The position numbers and the translations under genes were made by a program. The notes below the pieces were generated by a model, which had not been told where the DNA came from, did not search any database, and was given only the letters and a program-made list of their open reading frames with translations. A DNA stretch of 64,000 nt from Sciurus carolinensis (lineage: Eukaryota; Chordata; Mammalia; Rodentia; Sciuridae): NCBI RefSeq assembly GCF_902686445.1, contig NC_062232.1, positions 91,498,932 to 91,562,931 of the forward strand, read 5' to 3'. Positions 1 through 10,045 of this stretch are shown here, in pieces (position 1 is the stretch's first letter; the number at the start of each line of letters is the position of its first letter).

Positions 1-2
1 GC

Positions 3-194
3 CAACCAAGAATCTTATACCCAGCAAAACTTACCTTCAAATTTGACGATGAAATAAAATCATTCCATGATAAACAAAAGCTAAAAGAATTTACAAAAAG
101 AAAGACAGCATTACAGAACATTCTCAGCAAAATATTCCATGAGGAAGAGATAAAAAACAAAGAAGCAAATCAGCAAAGGGAGGAATTATCCTAA
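3..194 (+). CDS. L1 ORF1 protein, C-terminal 63 codons (partial)
   Basis: Reading frame 3 is open from the window edge to the TAA at 192-194. It begins with the conserved ILYPAKLTFKFDDEI block and continues through KLKEFTKRKTALQNIL, which are hallmarks of the C-terminal domain of the L1 ORF1 RNA-binding chaperone. The family protein is a trimeric, coiled-coil RNA-binding protein of about 340-370 residues that packages L1 RNA in the cytoplasm; only the end of its C-terminal domain is in view. No stop or frameshift is seen here. The first ORF2 ATG candidates follow 49-58 bases downstream, normal spacing for a bicistronic L1 RNA. It is labelled CDS because the visible part is intact; whether the upstream part is intact cannot be told. 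Confidence 0.9.
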   Translation, partial: QPRILYPAKLTFKFDDEIKSFHDKQKLKEFTKRKTALQNILSKIFHEEEIKNKEANQQREELS

Positions 195-243
195 AGGAAC
201 TGTCAAATAAAGGAGGAACCAAGATGTGTCAAAAATTTTAAAT

Positions 244-3200
244 ATGAACCAAATGACCGGGAATACAAATCACATCTCAATAATAACCCTGAATGTTAAT
301 GGCCTGAATTCATCAATCAAAAGACATAGACTGGCAGATTGGATTAAAAAGAAAGCTCCAACAATATGTTGCCTGCAAGAGACTCACCTCATAGAAAGAG
401 ATACCCATAGACTAAAGGTGAAAGGATGGGGAAAAACATACCATGCACATGGACTCAGCAAAAAAGCTGGAGTATCCATCCTCATTTCAGATAATGTGGA
501 CTTCAAGCCAATGTTAGTCAGAAGGGATAAAGAAGGACATTTCATACTGCTTAAGGGAAGCATAAATCAGCAAGATATAACAATCATAAACATCTATGCC
601 CCAAACAGTGGCTCATCCATGTATGTTAAACAAATCCTTCTCAATTTTAGAAACCAAATAGACCAAAACACAATAATACTAGGTGATTTTAACACGCCTC
701 TCTCGCCATTGGACAGATCTTCCAAACAAAAATTGAACAAAGAAACCATAGATCTCAATAACACAATCAATAATTTAGACTTAACAGACATTTATAGAAT
801 ATACCATCCAACCAAGAGCGAATATACTTTCTTCTCAGCAGCACATGGATCCTTCTCTAAAATAGACCATATATTATGCCACAAAGCTAATGTCAGCAAA
901 TACAAGAAGATAGAGACACGACCTTGTATTCTATCAGATCATAATGGATTGAAGTTAGAAATCAATGAAAGAGTAAAAAACAGAAACTACTCCAACACCT
1001 GGAGATTAAACAATATGCTATTATATGATGAATGGATAACAGAAGATATTAGGAAGGAAATTAAAAAATTCTTAGAGGTAAATGAGAACAAAGAAACATC
1101 ATATCAAAATCTCTGGGACACTATGAAAGCAGTACTTAGAGGAAAATTTATTTCATGGAGCGCATTTAATAAAAGAAGTAAAACTCAACAAATAAACGAC
1201 CTAACACTACAGCTCAAAGCCCTAGAAAAAGAAGAACAGACCAACACCAAAAGTAGTAGAAGACAGGAAATAGTTAAACTGAGAGCTGAAATCAACGAAA
1301 TTGAAACAAAAGAAACAATACAAAAAATTGACAAAATAAATAGTTGGTTCTTCGAAAAAATAAACAAAATTGATAAACCTTTAGCCACACTAACAAAGAG
1401 AAGACGAGAGAAAACCCAAATTACTAAAATTCGGAATGAACAAGGAAATATCACAACAGACACGACTGAAATACAAAACATAATTAGAAGCTATTTTGAA
1501 AACCTATACTCCAACAAAATAGAAAATTTCGAAGACATCAACAGGTTTCTAGAGACATATGAATTGCCTAAACTGAACGAGGAGGACATACACAATTTAA
1601 ATAGACCAAATTCAAGTAATGAAATAGAAGAAGTCATCAAAAGCCTACCAACAAAGAACAGTCCAGGACCAGATGGGTTCTCAACCGAGTTCTACAAAAC
1701 CTTTAAAGAAGAGCTCATTCCAATACTTCTCAAAGTATTCCATAAAATAGAAGAGGAGTGAACCCTCCCAAACTCATTCTGTGAAGCCAATATCACCCTG
1801 ATACCTAAACCAGACAGAGACACCTCGAGGAAAGAAAATTTCAGACCAATATCCTTAATGAACATCGACGCAAAAATTCTCAACAAAATTTTAGCAAATC
1901 GCATACAAAAACATATTAAAAAGATAGTGCACCATGATCAAGTGGGTTTCATCCCAGGGATGCAAGGTTGGTTCAACATCAGGAAATCAATAAATGTAAT
2001 TCACCAGATCAATAGACTTAAAGTCAAGAATCACATGAGTATTTCAATAGATGCAGAAAAAGCATTTGATAAAATACAGCACCCCTTCATGCTCAAAACA
2101 CTAGAAAAAATAGGCATAATGGGAACATTCCTTAACATTGTAAAGGCCATCTATGCTAAGCCCATGGCTAATATCATTGTAAATGGTGAAAAACTGAAAG
2201 CATTCCCCCTAAAAACTGGAACAAGGCAGGGATGTCCTCTTTCACCACTTTTAGATCTCATAAGTGAATTCAGTAAAGTAGCGGGATATAAGATCAATGC
2301 ACATAAATCTAAGGCATTTTTATACATAAGTGATGAATCTTCAGAAAGAGAAATTAGGAAAACTACCCCATTCACAATAGCTTCGAAAAAAATAAAATAC
2401 TTGGGAATCAATCTCACAAAAGAGGTGAAAGACCTCTACAGTGAGAACTACAGAACACTAAAGAAAGAAATTAAAGAAAACCTTAGAAGATGGAAAGATC
2501 TCCCATGTTCTTGGATAGGAAGAATTAATATTGTCAAAATATGTACCCAATGATGTACCTTACAGAAATAGAGCAAGAAATTATGAAATTCATCTGGAAG
2601 AATAAAAAACCCAGAATAGCTAAAGCAATCCTTGGCAGAAAGAGTGAAGCAGGGGGTATCTATCGCAATACCAGATCTTCAACTCTACTACAAAGCAATA
2701 GTAACAAAAACGGCATAGTATTGGTACCAAAATAGAAAGGTGGATCAATGGTACAGAATAGAGGACACGGACACAAACCCAAAGAAATACAATTTTCTCA
2801 TACTAGACAAAGGGGCCAAAAATATGCAATGGAGAAAAGGTAGCCTCTTCAACAAATGGTGCTGGGAGAATTGGAAATCCATATGCAACAGAATGAAACT
2901 AAACCCATATCTCTCACCATGCACGAAACTAAACTCAAAATGGATTAAGGATCTCGGAATCAGACCAGAGACCTTGCATCTTATAGAAGAAAAAGTAGGT
3001 CCAGAGCTTCAACATGTCGGCTTAGGACCAGACTTCCTCAACAGGACTCCCATAGCACAAGAAATAAAAGCAAGAATTAATAACTGGGATAGATTCAAAC
3101 TAAAAAGTTTTCTCTCAGCAAAGGAAACTATCAGCAATGCGAAGAAAGAGCCTACAGGGTGGGAGAAAATCTTTGCCAATCATACTTCAGATAGAGCACT

Positions 3201-3881
3201 AATCTCCAGAATCTATAAAGAACTCAAAAAACTCTACACCAAGAATGCAAATAATCCAATCGACAAATGGGCTAAGGAAATGAACAGACACTTCACAGAA
3301 GAAGATCTACAAGCAATCAGCAAACATATGGAAAAATGTTCAACATCTCTAGTAATAAGAGAAATGCAAATCAAAACCACCCTAAGATTCCATCTCACCC
3401 CAATTAGAATGGCGATTATCAAGAATACAAGCAACAACAGGTGTTGGCGAGGATGTGGGGAGAAAGGTACACTCATATATTGCTGGTGGGGCTGCAAATT
3501 AGTGCAGCCACTCTGGAAAGCAGTATGGAGATTCCTTAGAAAACTTGGAATGGAACCACCATTTGACCCAGCTATCCCACTCCTTGGCCTATACCCAAAG
3601 GACTTAAAATCAGCATATTACAGAGATACAGCCACATCAATGTTCATAGCTGCTCAGTTCACAATAGCCAGATTGTGGAACCAACCTAGATGTCCTTCAA
3701 TTGATGAATGGATAAAGAAAAAGTGGTATATATATATACAATGGAATATTACTCAGCCATAAAGAATGATAAAATTATGGCATTTGCAGGCAAATGGATG
3801 AAACTGGAGAATATCATGCTAAGTGAGATAAGCCAATCTCAAAAAACCAAAGGAAGAATGATATCGCTAATAAGTGGATGA
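244..3881 (+). pseudogene. L1 ORF2 (endonuclease / reverse transcriptase), inactivated
   Basis: Two in-frame ATGs (244, 253) could start it; counting from 253 gives the usual L1 numbering. The endonuclease domain (about 253-960) keeps N14, E43 (QETHL), Y115, D145 and N147 (GDFN), D205 (KIDHI) and H230 (SDHN). Damage follows in order. A TGA at 1759-1761 replaces what is probably a Gly codon (G to T). RT motif A ([10 protein letters not shown], about 2044-2073) and motif B (TRQGCPLSP) are present, but at about 2250 the reading jumps in frame past the FADD/YADD catalytic motif, losing roughly 50 codons. A second deletion with frameshift lies near 2540. A probable 2-bp loss near 2660 restores the frame. 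In the C-terminal Cys-rich segment (CWRGC at 3442) the His position reads Tyr (codon 3478-3480). Last, an extra TA unit in the TA run at about 3726-3738 shifts the final 45 or so codons. The native end is the TGA at 3879-3881. Confidence 0.95.
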
Positions 3882-4152
3882 TGACACATAATGGGGGGTG
3901 GGAGGGGTTAGTGTTGGGGTTGGAGTTGGGTTTAGGGAGGGGGGCAGGAATGGAGGAAGGAAGGACTGTATCGAGGGAGGGGAGGGGTGGGAGGGGTGGG
4001 GAAGAAGGGAAAAAAATAACAGAATGAATCAAACAACATTACCCTATGTAAATTTATGATTACACAAATGGTATGCCTTTACGCCATGTACAGGCAGAGA
4101 AACAACATGTATCCCATTTGTTTACAATAAAAAAAAATTACAAAAAAAAAGA
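3882..4152 (+). other. L1 3' UTR with G-quadruplex-type tracts and polyadenylation signal
   Basis: Two dense G-run blocks are visible, 3893-3946 and 3974-4001, each with at least four runs of three or more G on the sense strand. G-rich, quadruplex-prone tracts are an established feature of mammalian L1 3' UTRs. Downstream is an AT-rich segment with a CCCTATGTAAA motif (4042-4052), AATAAA near 4126 and A runs at the end. Short copies of parts of this segment recur at 33259-33314 and at 58047-58095. Confidence 0.85.
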
Positions 4153-4269
4153 GGGAATTCAGGCAAGCAACTTACCTAATGTTTCAAACAACAAGCTAGT
4201 GGCAGAGTGGGCTACAATCCAGGTTCTCTAACTCTTACTCCATTGTTCTTTTCCACTGTGCTATTGACC
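4153..4269. other. Short unassigned flank of the L1
   Basis: No recognisable element. It separates the L1 tail from the next L2. Confidence 0.4.
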
Positions 4270-5125
4270 AAATGTACATATCCATTCATTCAGCTATTTG
4301 TCCATCCATTAATAAATTGAAAAAAAAACATATTGAGTGCCTTGGTGTATGCTAAGGCACTGCATGGGAAGGATAGTCAGTATAAATATCCTTGCTCCCA
4401 AGGAGCTAAAAGCACAACTGAGATAAGGTCTTACCATAAAATGTTCAATAACAGTACAAAGTCACATATACTAAGTTCCAAATGAGTAGTCTACTCAGGT
4501 CATGTAGGAATTTTGGGACTGGATGTGTAGCATCAGTGATAGTTTTATCAGGAAGGTGGGTCTTGAATTTGGCATAGAGAAAGATGCTTAGAGCTTAGAG
4601 AGGACATGGAAATAGAAGGGAGATCAGTAAAGTAGAGGAAGGGGACCAGAGGGAGGGAGGAAAGAAGGGAAAGGGGAATGAGGTTGACCAAATTATGTTC
4701 AGTGGGTGTATAAATATGTCACAATGAATCCCACTATTATGTATAATTATAGTGCACCAATAAAAGATAATTTAAAAAAGAACTTAAAGAAGATTAAGAA
4801 GGAGAAAGGGAAGAGATAAGGAGGATTTCCAGGTTTTAAATTTGAGCAAATGGCTATCAATGAAAAGACTATTCCCTAAGATGTAGAGATTTTTTTGGAG
4901 GGGAGAGTTGGATGAGTTGATGAGTTCGAAGCTGACACTTAGAGGTAAGGATATCAGTTAGGAGGCTATTGCAAAAAGCTGGGTGAAACAGGATGAGAGC
5001 CTAGATTGGGAGGCAGCAATGGGGATGGAAAGGAAATTTTGGGTTGAGAGACTTAATAAAAGGAAGAATTGATAAGATTTTGTCAAGGATGGACTCTAGA
5101 GCTGAAAGGTAGAGAAAAGTTCAAA
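4270..5125 (-). mobile_element. L2 LINE remnant, antisense
   Basis: Read on the minus strand it follows the L2 3' half: the terminal GAATGAATG region at the left, the AAGGAGCT-type segment (about 4400), and to the right (4940-5000) a GTTAGGAGGCTATTGCA block, the complement of the RT-proximal L2 segment. It is interrupted at 4640-4790 by an L1 tail. No coding capacity remains. Confidence 0.7.
4640..4790 (+). mobile_element. Very short L1 3'-end insertion nested in L2
   Basis: It has a purine-rich block with GGGAGGGAGG, then GTTGACCAAATTATGTT and TATAATTATAGTGCACC, then an A-rich tail. The same tail order occurs at 48.8-49.1 kb, which identifies it as the other squirrel L1 3' UTR type. Confidence 0.7.
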
Positions 5126-5650
5126 GCCTTAGATCTCATCTGTTCTCTATCTTCTTGACTGAAAATACTCTCTCTAGACTGATGACTCCCAGATTTGTAT
5201 CTCAAGCTTGGAGAACACCATATTTTTATATCCAATTGCCTACTCAACAGGTCAACCATGGAAAAAGCTGAAATCCTAATTCTCCAACATCCAAGCCTCC
5301 ACCAAAACTCAATCTACTAGCCAAACTTGCTCTTCAGAGTCTTCCTCATCTCACTAAATAGTAACTATTCTTTCAGTTACTTAGGCAGAAGACCTTGGAA
5401 TCATTCTGGATTTTCACTTTCACAGCCTACATTTATTCTATCAGAAAATTTTGTTGACTCTACCTTCAGAATATATCTAGAATCTTATCATTTTTCCTCA
5501 TCTCCATTGTTACTATCCGGGTTTGTATCACAATGATCTATCTACTGATTATATTGTACTAGCCTCCCAAGCATTCTCCCTGCTTCTGGCATTGCCACCC
5601 TCTTCCAAGTCTATTATTAACTCATTGGTTTTAGGAACCAGACCAATTTA

Positions 5651-5790
5651 TTTATTTATTTATTTATTTATTAATACATTTTTTTAAAAAAACTTTATTT
5701 TATTTAGATTTGTATGTGGTGCTGAGGATTGAACCCAGTGCCTCACATATGCTAGACAAGTGCTCTACCACTGAGCCACACCCCAACCCA
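5651..5790 (-). mobile_element. ID SINE, antisense
   Basis: On the plus strand it reads tail first (TTTATT repeats), then GGTGCTGAGGATTGAACCC...CTCTACCACTGAGCC, the complement of the tRNA-like ID head with its pol III A and B boxes. The imperfect TSD is gaccaattta (5641-5650) and gatcaatttt (5791-5800). Confidence 0.88.
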
Positions 5791-6112
5791 GATCAATTTT
5801 ATTATATGAAAGTTATATCATGTCACACCTCTGCTCAAAACTCCTCTGATGGACTCCCACCTCACACACAGTGATAGGAAAACGCCTTACAATGAGCTGT
5901 GATACCGTACACAACACATATATTGATATAACTCACTCCATCACCTTCTTCAGGTATTGAATAAATGTTCTCTTCTTGGAGACATCATCTCTGACTGCCA
6001 TGTTTAAAATTTCAAGTGCCTTCTCATCCCTGTATGCCTTCCCTGTTTTATTTCTTTATACTTGGAAAACTAATTGACATTATATATTTATCAATTTATT
6101 TGTTATCTGTTA

Positions 6113-6323
6113 GAACAGGGACCAGCAAACTTTTTCTGCAAAGGGATGGAGTATAAATATTTTAGGTTCTGTGAACCACACAGTCTCTGGCACAACCTCC
6201 TTAGTCTGTCATTTATAACAAAACATCAACTACAGATGAAAGAAAGATCACTGTGTTTCAATAAAATTGTAGCAACAGGTAGCAGGCCAGATTTGGCCCA
6301 TAGGCCATAGTGTGCTGACCCAT
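6113..6323. mobile_element. hAT-Charlie-type MER DNA element
   Basis: The ends look like imperfect inverted termini (CAGGGACCAGCAAAC at the left, GTGTGCTGACCC at the right). The interior contains GCCAGATTTGGCCCATAGGCC, typical of a short non-autonomous hAT element family in mammals. It lies inside the L2. Confidence 0.7.
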
Positions 6324-6445
6324 ACTAGAATGAAAGTTTCAGGAGGGTAAGGATTTTTGTTTACTGCTATGTCTCTAATATCTCGAACAGTGTTTGTCAC
6401 ATAGTAGGTACCTGATACATTTTTGTTGAATGAATGAATCAATAG

Positions 6446-7114
6446 GAGACTGGAGGACTGTGAGATCAAGAGAATTATAATAGCACAATTGATGGCACAG
6501 AATCTTGAGCAAGAGCTGTTTGACTAGATTTACAGCATGGCAAGTTTCCTTCCTCCCTTCCCCCTCTTCCCTACACTACTGCTTAAGCATGTCATATGAA
6601 GTCAAAGTTGCTTTCATTGCCTGTGAAACTCTCTTGATATGTGAAATTTCATCTGACTTCCTTTAATGTTGTCATTTGTCTATTCAATTCTCCTGACTCA
6701 GGCTCTCTGCAATAACAATAATAACTCAAATGCCCTGCACTAAAACCAGACTGCTGAAATCAGTATTTTAATTAATTTAAAAACAAGTGTTAGCAATAGC
6801 TTCTATTGACAGTTCTACATTTTTAAATACTTCATCATATTTTGAAGTACTCTCAGAAGTTAAGCAACTGTTACTGTTATGATACGAGATTTATTTTCCT
6901 CCCATGCATGTGATGTGAATGGTTTTTTTTTCTGATAAACTTCACTTTGAACTACTTTCAACAGTAGGAATCACATGGTAAGAAATATGGTAAATGAAGT
7001 ATTCACCAGTCCTGACTATTCTCTCATCCTTCCCTGGATCTCTTAAAGGCACTAAAGTTTTCTTCCTGTTGAAAATATAAATTTGCTCATTTACTATTTT
7101 GTATAGTTCCTCAC
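6446..7114. other. Repeat-poor intergenic stretch
   Basis: No gene and no recognised element. AT-rich with homopolymer T runs. Confidence 0.4.
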
Positions 7115-7510
7115 ACATTCCTAGCATTTACTGGACATCCACTGTGTATGTGGCATTGTGCTAAATGCTCATATATATTAACACATTGAATTCTTTTTTT
7201 CTTTTTTGATAGTGGGGATTGAGCTCAAACCACTGCCCTTTTTTGTATTAGAGACAGGGTCTTATTGAGTTACGTATGGCCTCACTAAATTGCTAAGGCT
7301 GGTTTTGAACTCAAAATCCTCCTGCCTCAGCCTCCTGAGCCACTGGGATTACAGGTGTGCACCAATGCACCCAGCCCCATTAAATTCCTATAAAGCACCT
7401 AGGAGGTAGGAGTTATAATCATCATCATTTTACAGAGGAGAGAACCTGAGGTGTTGAAAGCTGAAGTAATTTGCTCAAGACCTCACAACCAGCAAATTAA
7501 GGAAGTCTCT
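7115..7510 (-). repeat. MIR SINE split by a younger SINE
   Basis: The left arm (about 7115-7193) reads CTGTGTATGTGGCATTGTGCTAAATGCTC and the right arm (7378-7510) CATTTTACAGAGGAGAGAACCTGAGG...CTCAAGACCTCACAACC. These are the two halves of an antisense MIR separated by the B1-ID at 7194-7377. Confidence 0.85.
7194..7377 (-). mobile_element. B1-ID dimeric SINE, antisense
   Basis: T-rich tail, ID-complement head (GGGGATTGAGCTC), then the B1 complement GAGACAGGGTCTT...CCTCAGCCTCCTGAGCC...GGGATTACAGGTGTGC. TSD cattgaattc/cattaaattc at 7184-7193 and 7378-7387. Confidence 0.9.
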
Positions 7511-7989
7511 GTAAACAGGTTGATGAGAAAGTGGACATTCAGAGTTAAAGTCAACAAACAGGACATAAAAATGCAATTTTCAAGGACTTTAGCAGATAAA
7601 ATTGCTCAATGTAGAGATGTGATAGGCTGCCCACAGCAAAGTGTTTACTGATAAGAGAGGAACCTCCCCATCTCACAAAGAAGCAATGCTCTAAAATGTA
7701 ACCAGTGTAAAATACCATTGTAGATTTGGAAGTATACAGCTGGAAAGTTCACCAAACTAAGAAGGGGTTCATTGTATCACATATGCAAACAAGTTATTTT
7801 TCCCTTATGGAAATAAAACTAAAAATAATTAGAAGGAGAACTTGTTTTTCTGAATCTGTGCCCTGACGTGCTGATGCATTTACTATCTATTTAACAGGGG
7901 GATGGATGGTTGAATCAGACTGTGCACAAACTACATGACTCCATCTTTTCAGATCATTTCACATGCTATACTGCCTCTTCACTTGCCAG
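7511..7989. other. Unassigned stretch
   Basis: No recognised gene or element. The short ORFs (for example 7451-7651) are unsupported. Confidence 0.35.
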
Positions 7990-8165
7990 TAACAGCCACC
8001 AGATAGCAAGCACATACACTGAGCTAAGCAATTTACACAAATTATCTTATATCAATCCTCACAGCAACCCTATGATTGAACAGGATTCTATGGTGATCCT
8101 CATTTTCAGATGAGGGGACCAAAGTTCAGCGAAATTATGTGAATTACCCAAGCCCATAAAACAAA
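7990..8165 (-). repeat. MIR SINE, antisense
   Basis: ACTGAGCTAAGCAATTTAC...AATCCTCACAGCAACCCTATGA...CCTCATTTTCAGATGAGG follows the antisense MIR. Confidence 0.85.
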
Positions 8166-8639
8166 GTGAGTGTTACGTTAATTTTGAGACTGGGATAACA
8201 AATGACCTCAAACTTACTGGCTGAAAACAACACAAATTTATTCTTTCATAGTTCTGGAGACTAGAAGTCTGAAATAAAGATGCTGGTAGTGCCATGCTTC
8301 CTCCAAAGGGTTGAGGGGATATTCTGTTTCTTGCCTCCGCCTAAATTCTGATGGCTTCAAGTATTGCTTGGCTTGTGGAAGCATCACTCCCATCTCTGCC
8401 TCTGCCTTCACATGGCCTTATACCCTGTGTTTTTGTTCTCTATGATTCTTCTTTTAATTTGTTCTTTTTAGATATACATGACAGTAGAGTGTATTTGACA
8501 TATTACACATACACTATGCCTCTTCTAAGGACACTTATCATTGGATTTAAGGCCCACCATAATTCAGAATGATCTCATGTGGAGATTCCTATCTTAATTA
8601 CATTTGCAAAGATCCATATTCCAAATAAGTTCACATTCT

Positions 8640-8945
8640 TTTTTATGTAGAAAGGACTCTTAAATTTAATAAGAAAACAATGTCATAAAAGACTCAAACA
8701 GATGCTTGGCCAAAAAAGATATACAAGTGTAAAATAAACAAATGAAAAAATGTTCAAGGTCATTAGTCATTAAGGAAATTCAAATTAAACAGCAAGGAGA
8801 TATTTCCACACATGAAAGTGGTTAATATTTTTAAAACTGAACATATGAAACATTGGCAAGAATGTATAGTAACTGGAACTCTCATACACTGCTGGCAAGA
8901 ACATCAAATGGTGCAACCATTTTGGCCAATGATTAGGCTGTTATA
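8640..8945 (+). mobile_element. L1M/HAL1 ORF2 3' fragment
   Basis: GGAAATTCAAATTAAACAGCA..., ACATTGGCAAGAATGTA and CTCATACACTGCTGGCAAGAA follow the conserved ORF2 C-terminal region of old L1s. It stops abruptly at the B1. No open frame. Confidence 0.65.
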
Positions 8946-8946
8946 T

Positions 8947-9060
8947 TTTTTGAGACAGGGCGTTGCTAAATTGTTCAGATTGGCCTGGAACTTGGGATCC
9001 TCTTGCCTCAGCCTCCAGAGTTGCTGGGATTACAGGCATGCATCACCGTGCCCAGCTCAA
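8947..9060 (-). mobile_element. B1 SINE monomer, antisense
   Basis: TTTTTGAGACAGGGCG...CTTGCCTCAGCCTCC...GGGATTACAGGCATGC is the complement of a B1. No ID half is present, unlike most B1 copies in the window. Confidence 0.85.
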
Positions 9061-9125
9061 GTAAGTTCACATTGTTAGGTTCCAATTGGTAATACCTTTT
9101 GGGGAATGCCATTCAACTCACTACA

Positions 9126-9839
9126 AGTAACCTAACTGAGATCCAAAACAGTGGCCCTTTCCACTAAAATAGGCTCCCTTTACCAAAGAGCCCTTTGTCT
9201 TTATTTGGTCTCCTTAGTAGATTTCCTACAGGGAAGAGGATATACTAATTGACCTAAGTTTGGTTTTTATTATTTATCAAGATGAATTAACAAATTTACA
9301 TTTGACTTCTAAAATATTGCCTTATGAGTTTATATTGTGGGCAATTTGTGTTCCAGAACCTGATAATTCCCTGGCTAAAGCAAATTGAATTTTGGGACCA
9401 GCAAAATTGAGGATTGGCTCTTGAATAAGGACCAAGAACCCTTTGTGGTAAAGGCATCCCCGAGATCAACAGACATGCCCATTTCTTTACTATGTAACTG
9501 ACCACAATATAAAAAGATACCACAAAATTCCAAGTAAATGAAAGAATTTCAAATCACTCAAGATATTCAGGAGGAATTTTCCATCTATCTCAATTCTATA
9601 TACCAGAAAGCTTCTTCATGGCACCTCTTTGTATCCTTATAAACCTAGTTCCACCATCATTTCACAGGGAAGGAGATGTCTCTACAAGTTTGTTATCACA
9701 TTAAGATGAAGAGTTTGTAATAAAATGGAAACCCCAAAATAGGACCTTCTCTGCCTTTAAATCAGTGTCTTTTCAGGGGACTGTCCCAGATGACCAGTTA
9801 ATATTGGCCTACTGACACCTTGATGATGAAGACAATATT
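9126..9839. other. Unassigned intergenic stretch
   Basis: I recognise no gene, RNA or element. It is AT-rich and non-coding in appearance. Confidence 0.35.
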
Positions 9840-10045
9840 CCTAAGGATGCATTTCTCAGATTGTGGTTAGTTTGTGGACCATGCATAGTGGTAGTCCATC
9901 TGAGTGCCATTAAGGGAGCTTGTTCAAAATGTCAATTTCAGGCTTACTGAATTACTATCTGTAAAGATGGTGTGCAGGATCCTGCACTTTAAAACATGTT
10001 ACCTGGAGTAATTCTGACATAAAAATAAACTTGAGAACTACAGAA
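9840..10045. mobile_element. MER5A-like hAT element
   Basis: TTTCTCAGATTGTGGTTAG...GGACCATGC at the left and CTTGAGAACTACAG at the right resemble the inverted termini of MER5-type elements. The interior GAGCTTGTTCAAAATG...TTACTGAATTA and the AACATGTTACCTGGAGTAATTCTGA end agree. It is diverged. Confidence 0.6.

Larger units (their letters stand above)
1..4152 (+). mobile_element. LINE-1 (L1) retrotransposon, 3' two-thirds, sense; 5' end lies outside the window
   Basis: The sequence holds, in L1 order, the C-terminal end of ORF1 (stop at 192-194), a 30-50 bp inter-ORF gap, a long degraded ORF2 (to 3881), a purine/G-rich 3' UTR, an AATAAA at about 4126 and an A-rich tail to about 4150. ORF2 is still readable over most of its length, so this is one of the younger L1s here. 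It cannot move now: ORF2 has a premature stop, a catalytic deletion and three frameshifts. The left TSD is outside the window, so the insertion boundary cannot be checked. Its 3' UTR differs from the L1 tails at 4640-4790 and 48.8-49.1 kb, so at least two L1 tail families are present. Confidence 0.97.
5130..6445 (+). mobile_element. L2 LINE, sense: RT 3' part to 3' end, with two nested insertions
   Basis: GATGACTCCCAGATTTGTATC at about 5179 corresponds to the L2 RT Asp-Asp motif region (DDSQI). The segment then follows L2 through the CATGTCACACCTCTGCTCAAA block (about 5820) to the AGTAGGTACCTGATAC...TTGTTGAATGAATGAATC end at about 6440. An ID SINE (5651-5790) and a hAT-type MER element (6113-6323) interrupt it. 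It lies head-to-head with the antisense L2 just upstream. Confidence 0.8.
8180..9125 (-). repeat. Old LTR-like (MaLR/ERVL-type) repeat, interrupted
   Basis: ACAACACAAATTTATTCTTTC, CATAGTTCTGGAGACTAGAAG and ATTACATTTGCAAAGATCC match a common eutherian LTR-like sequence read in reverse. It is broken at about 8440-8520 by an L1-tail-like piece and at 8638-9061 by an L1+B1 block flanked by a 12-bp direct repeat, then resumes with GGGGAATGCCATTCAACTCACTACA. The family is not certain. Confidence 0.45.
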
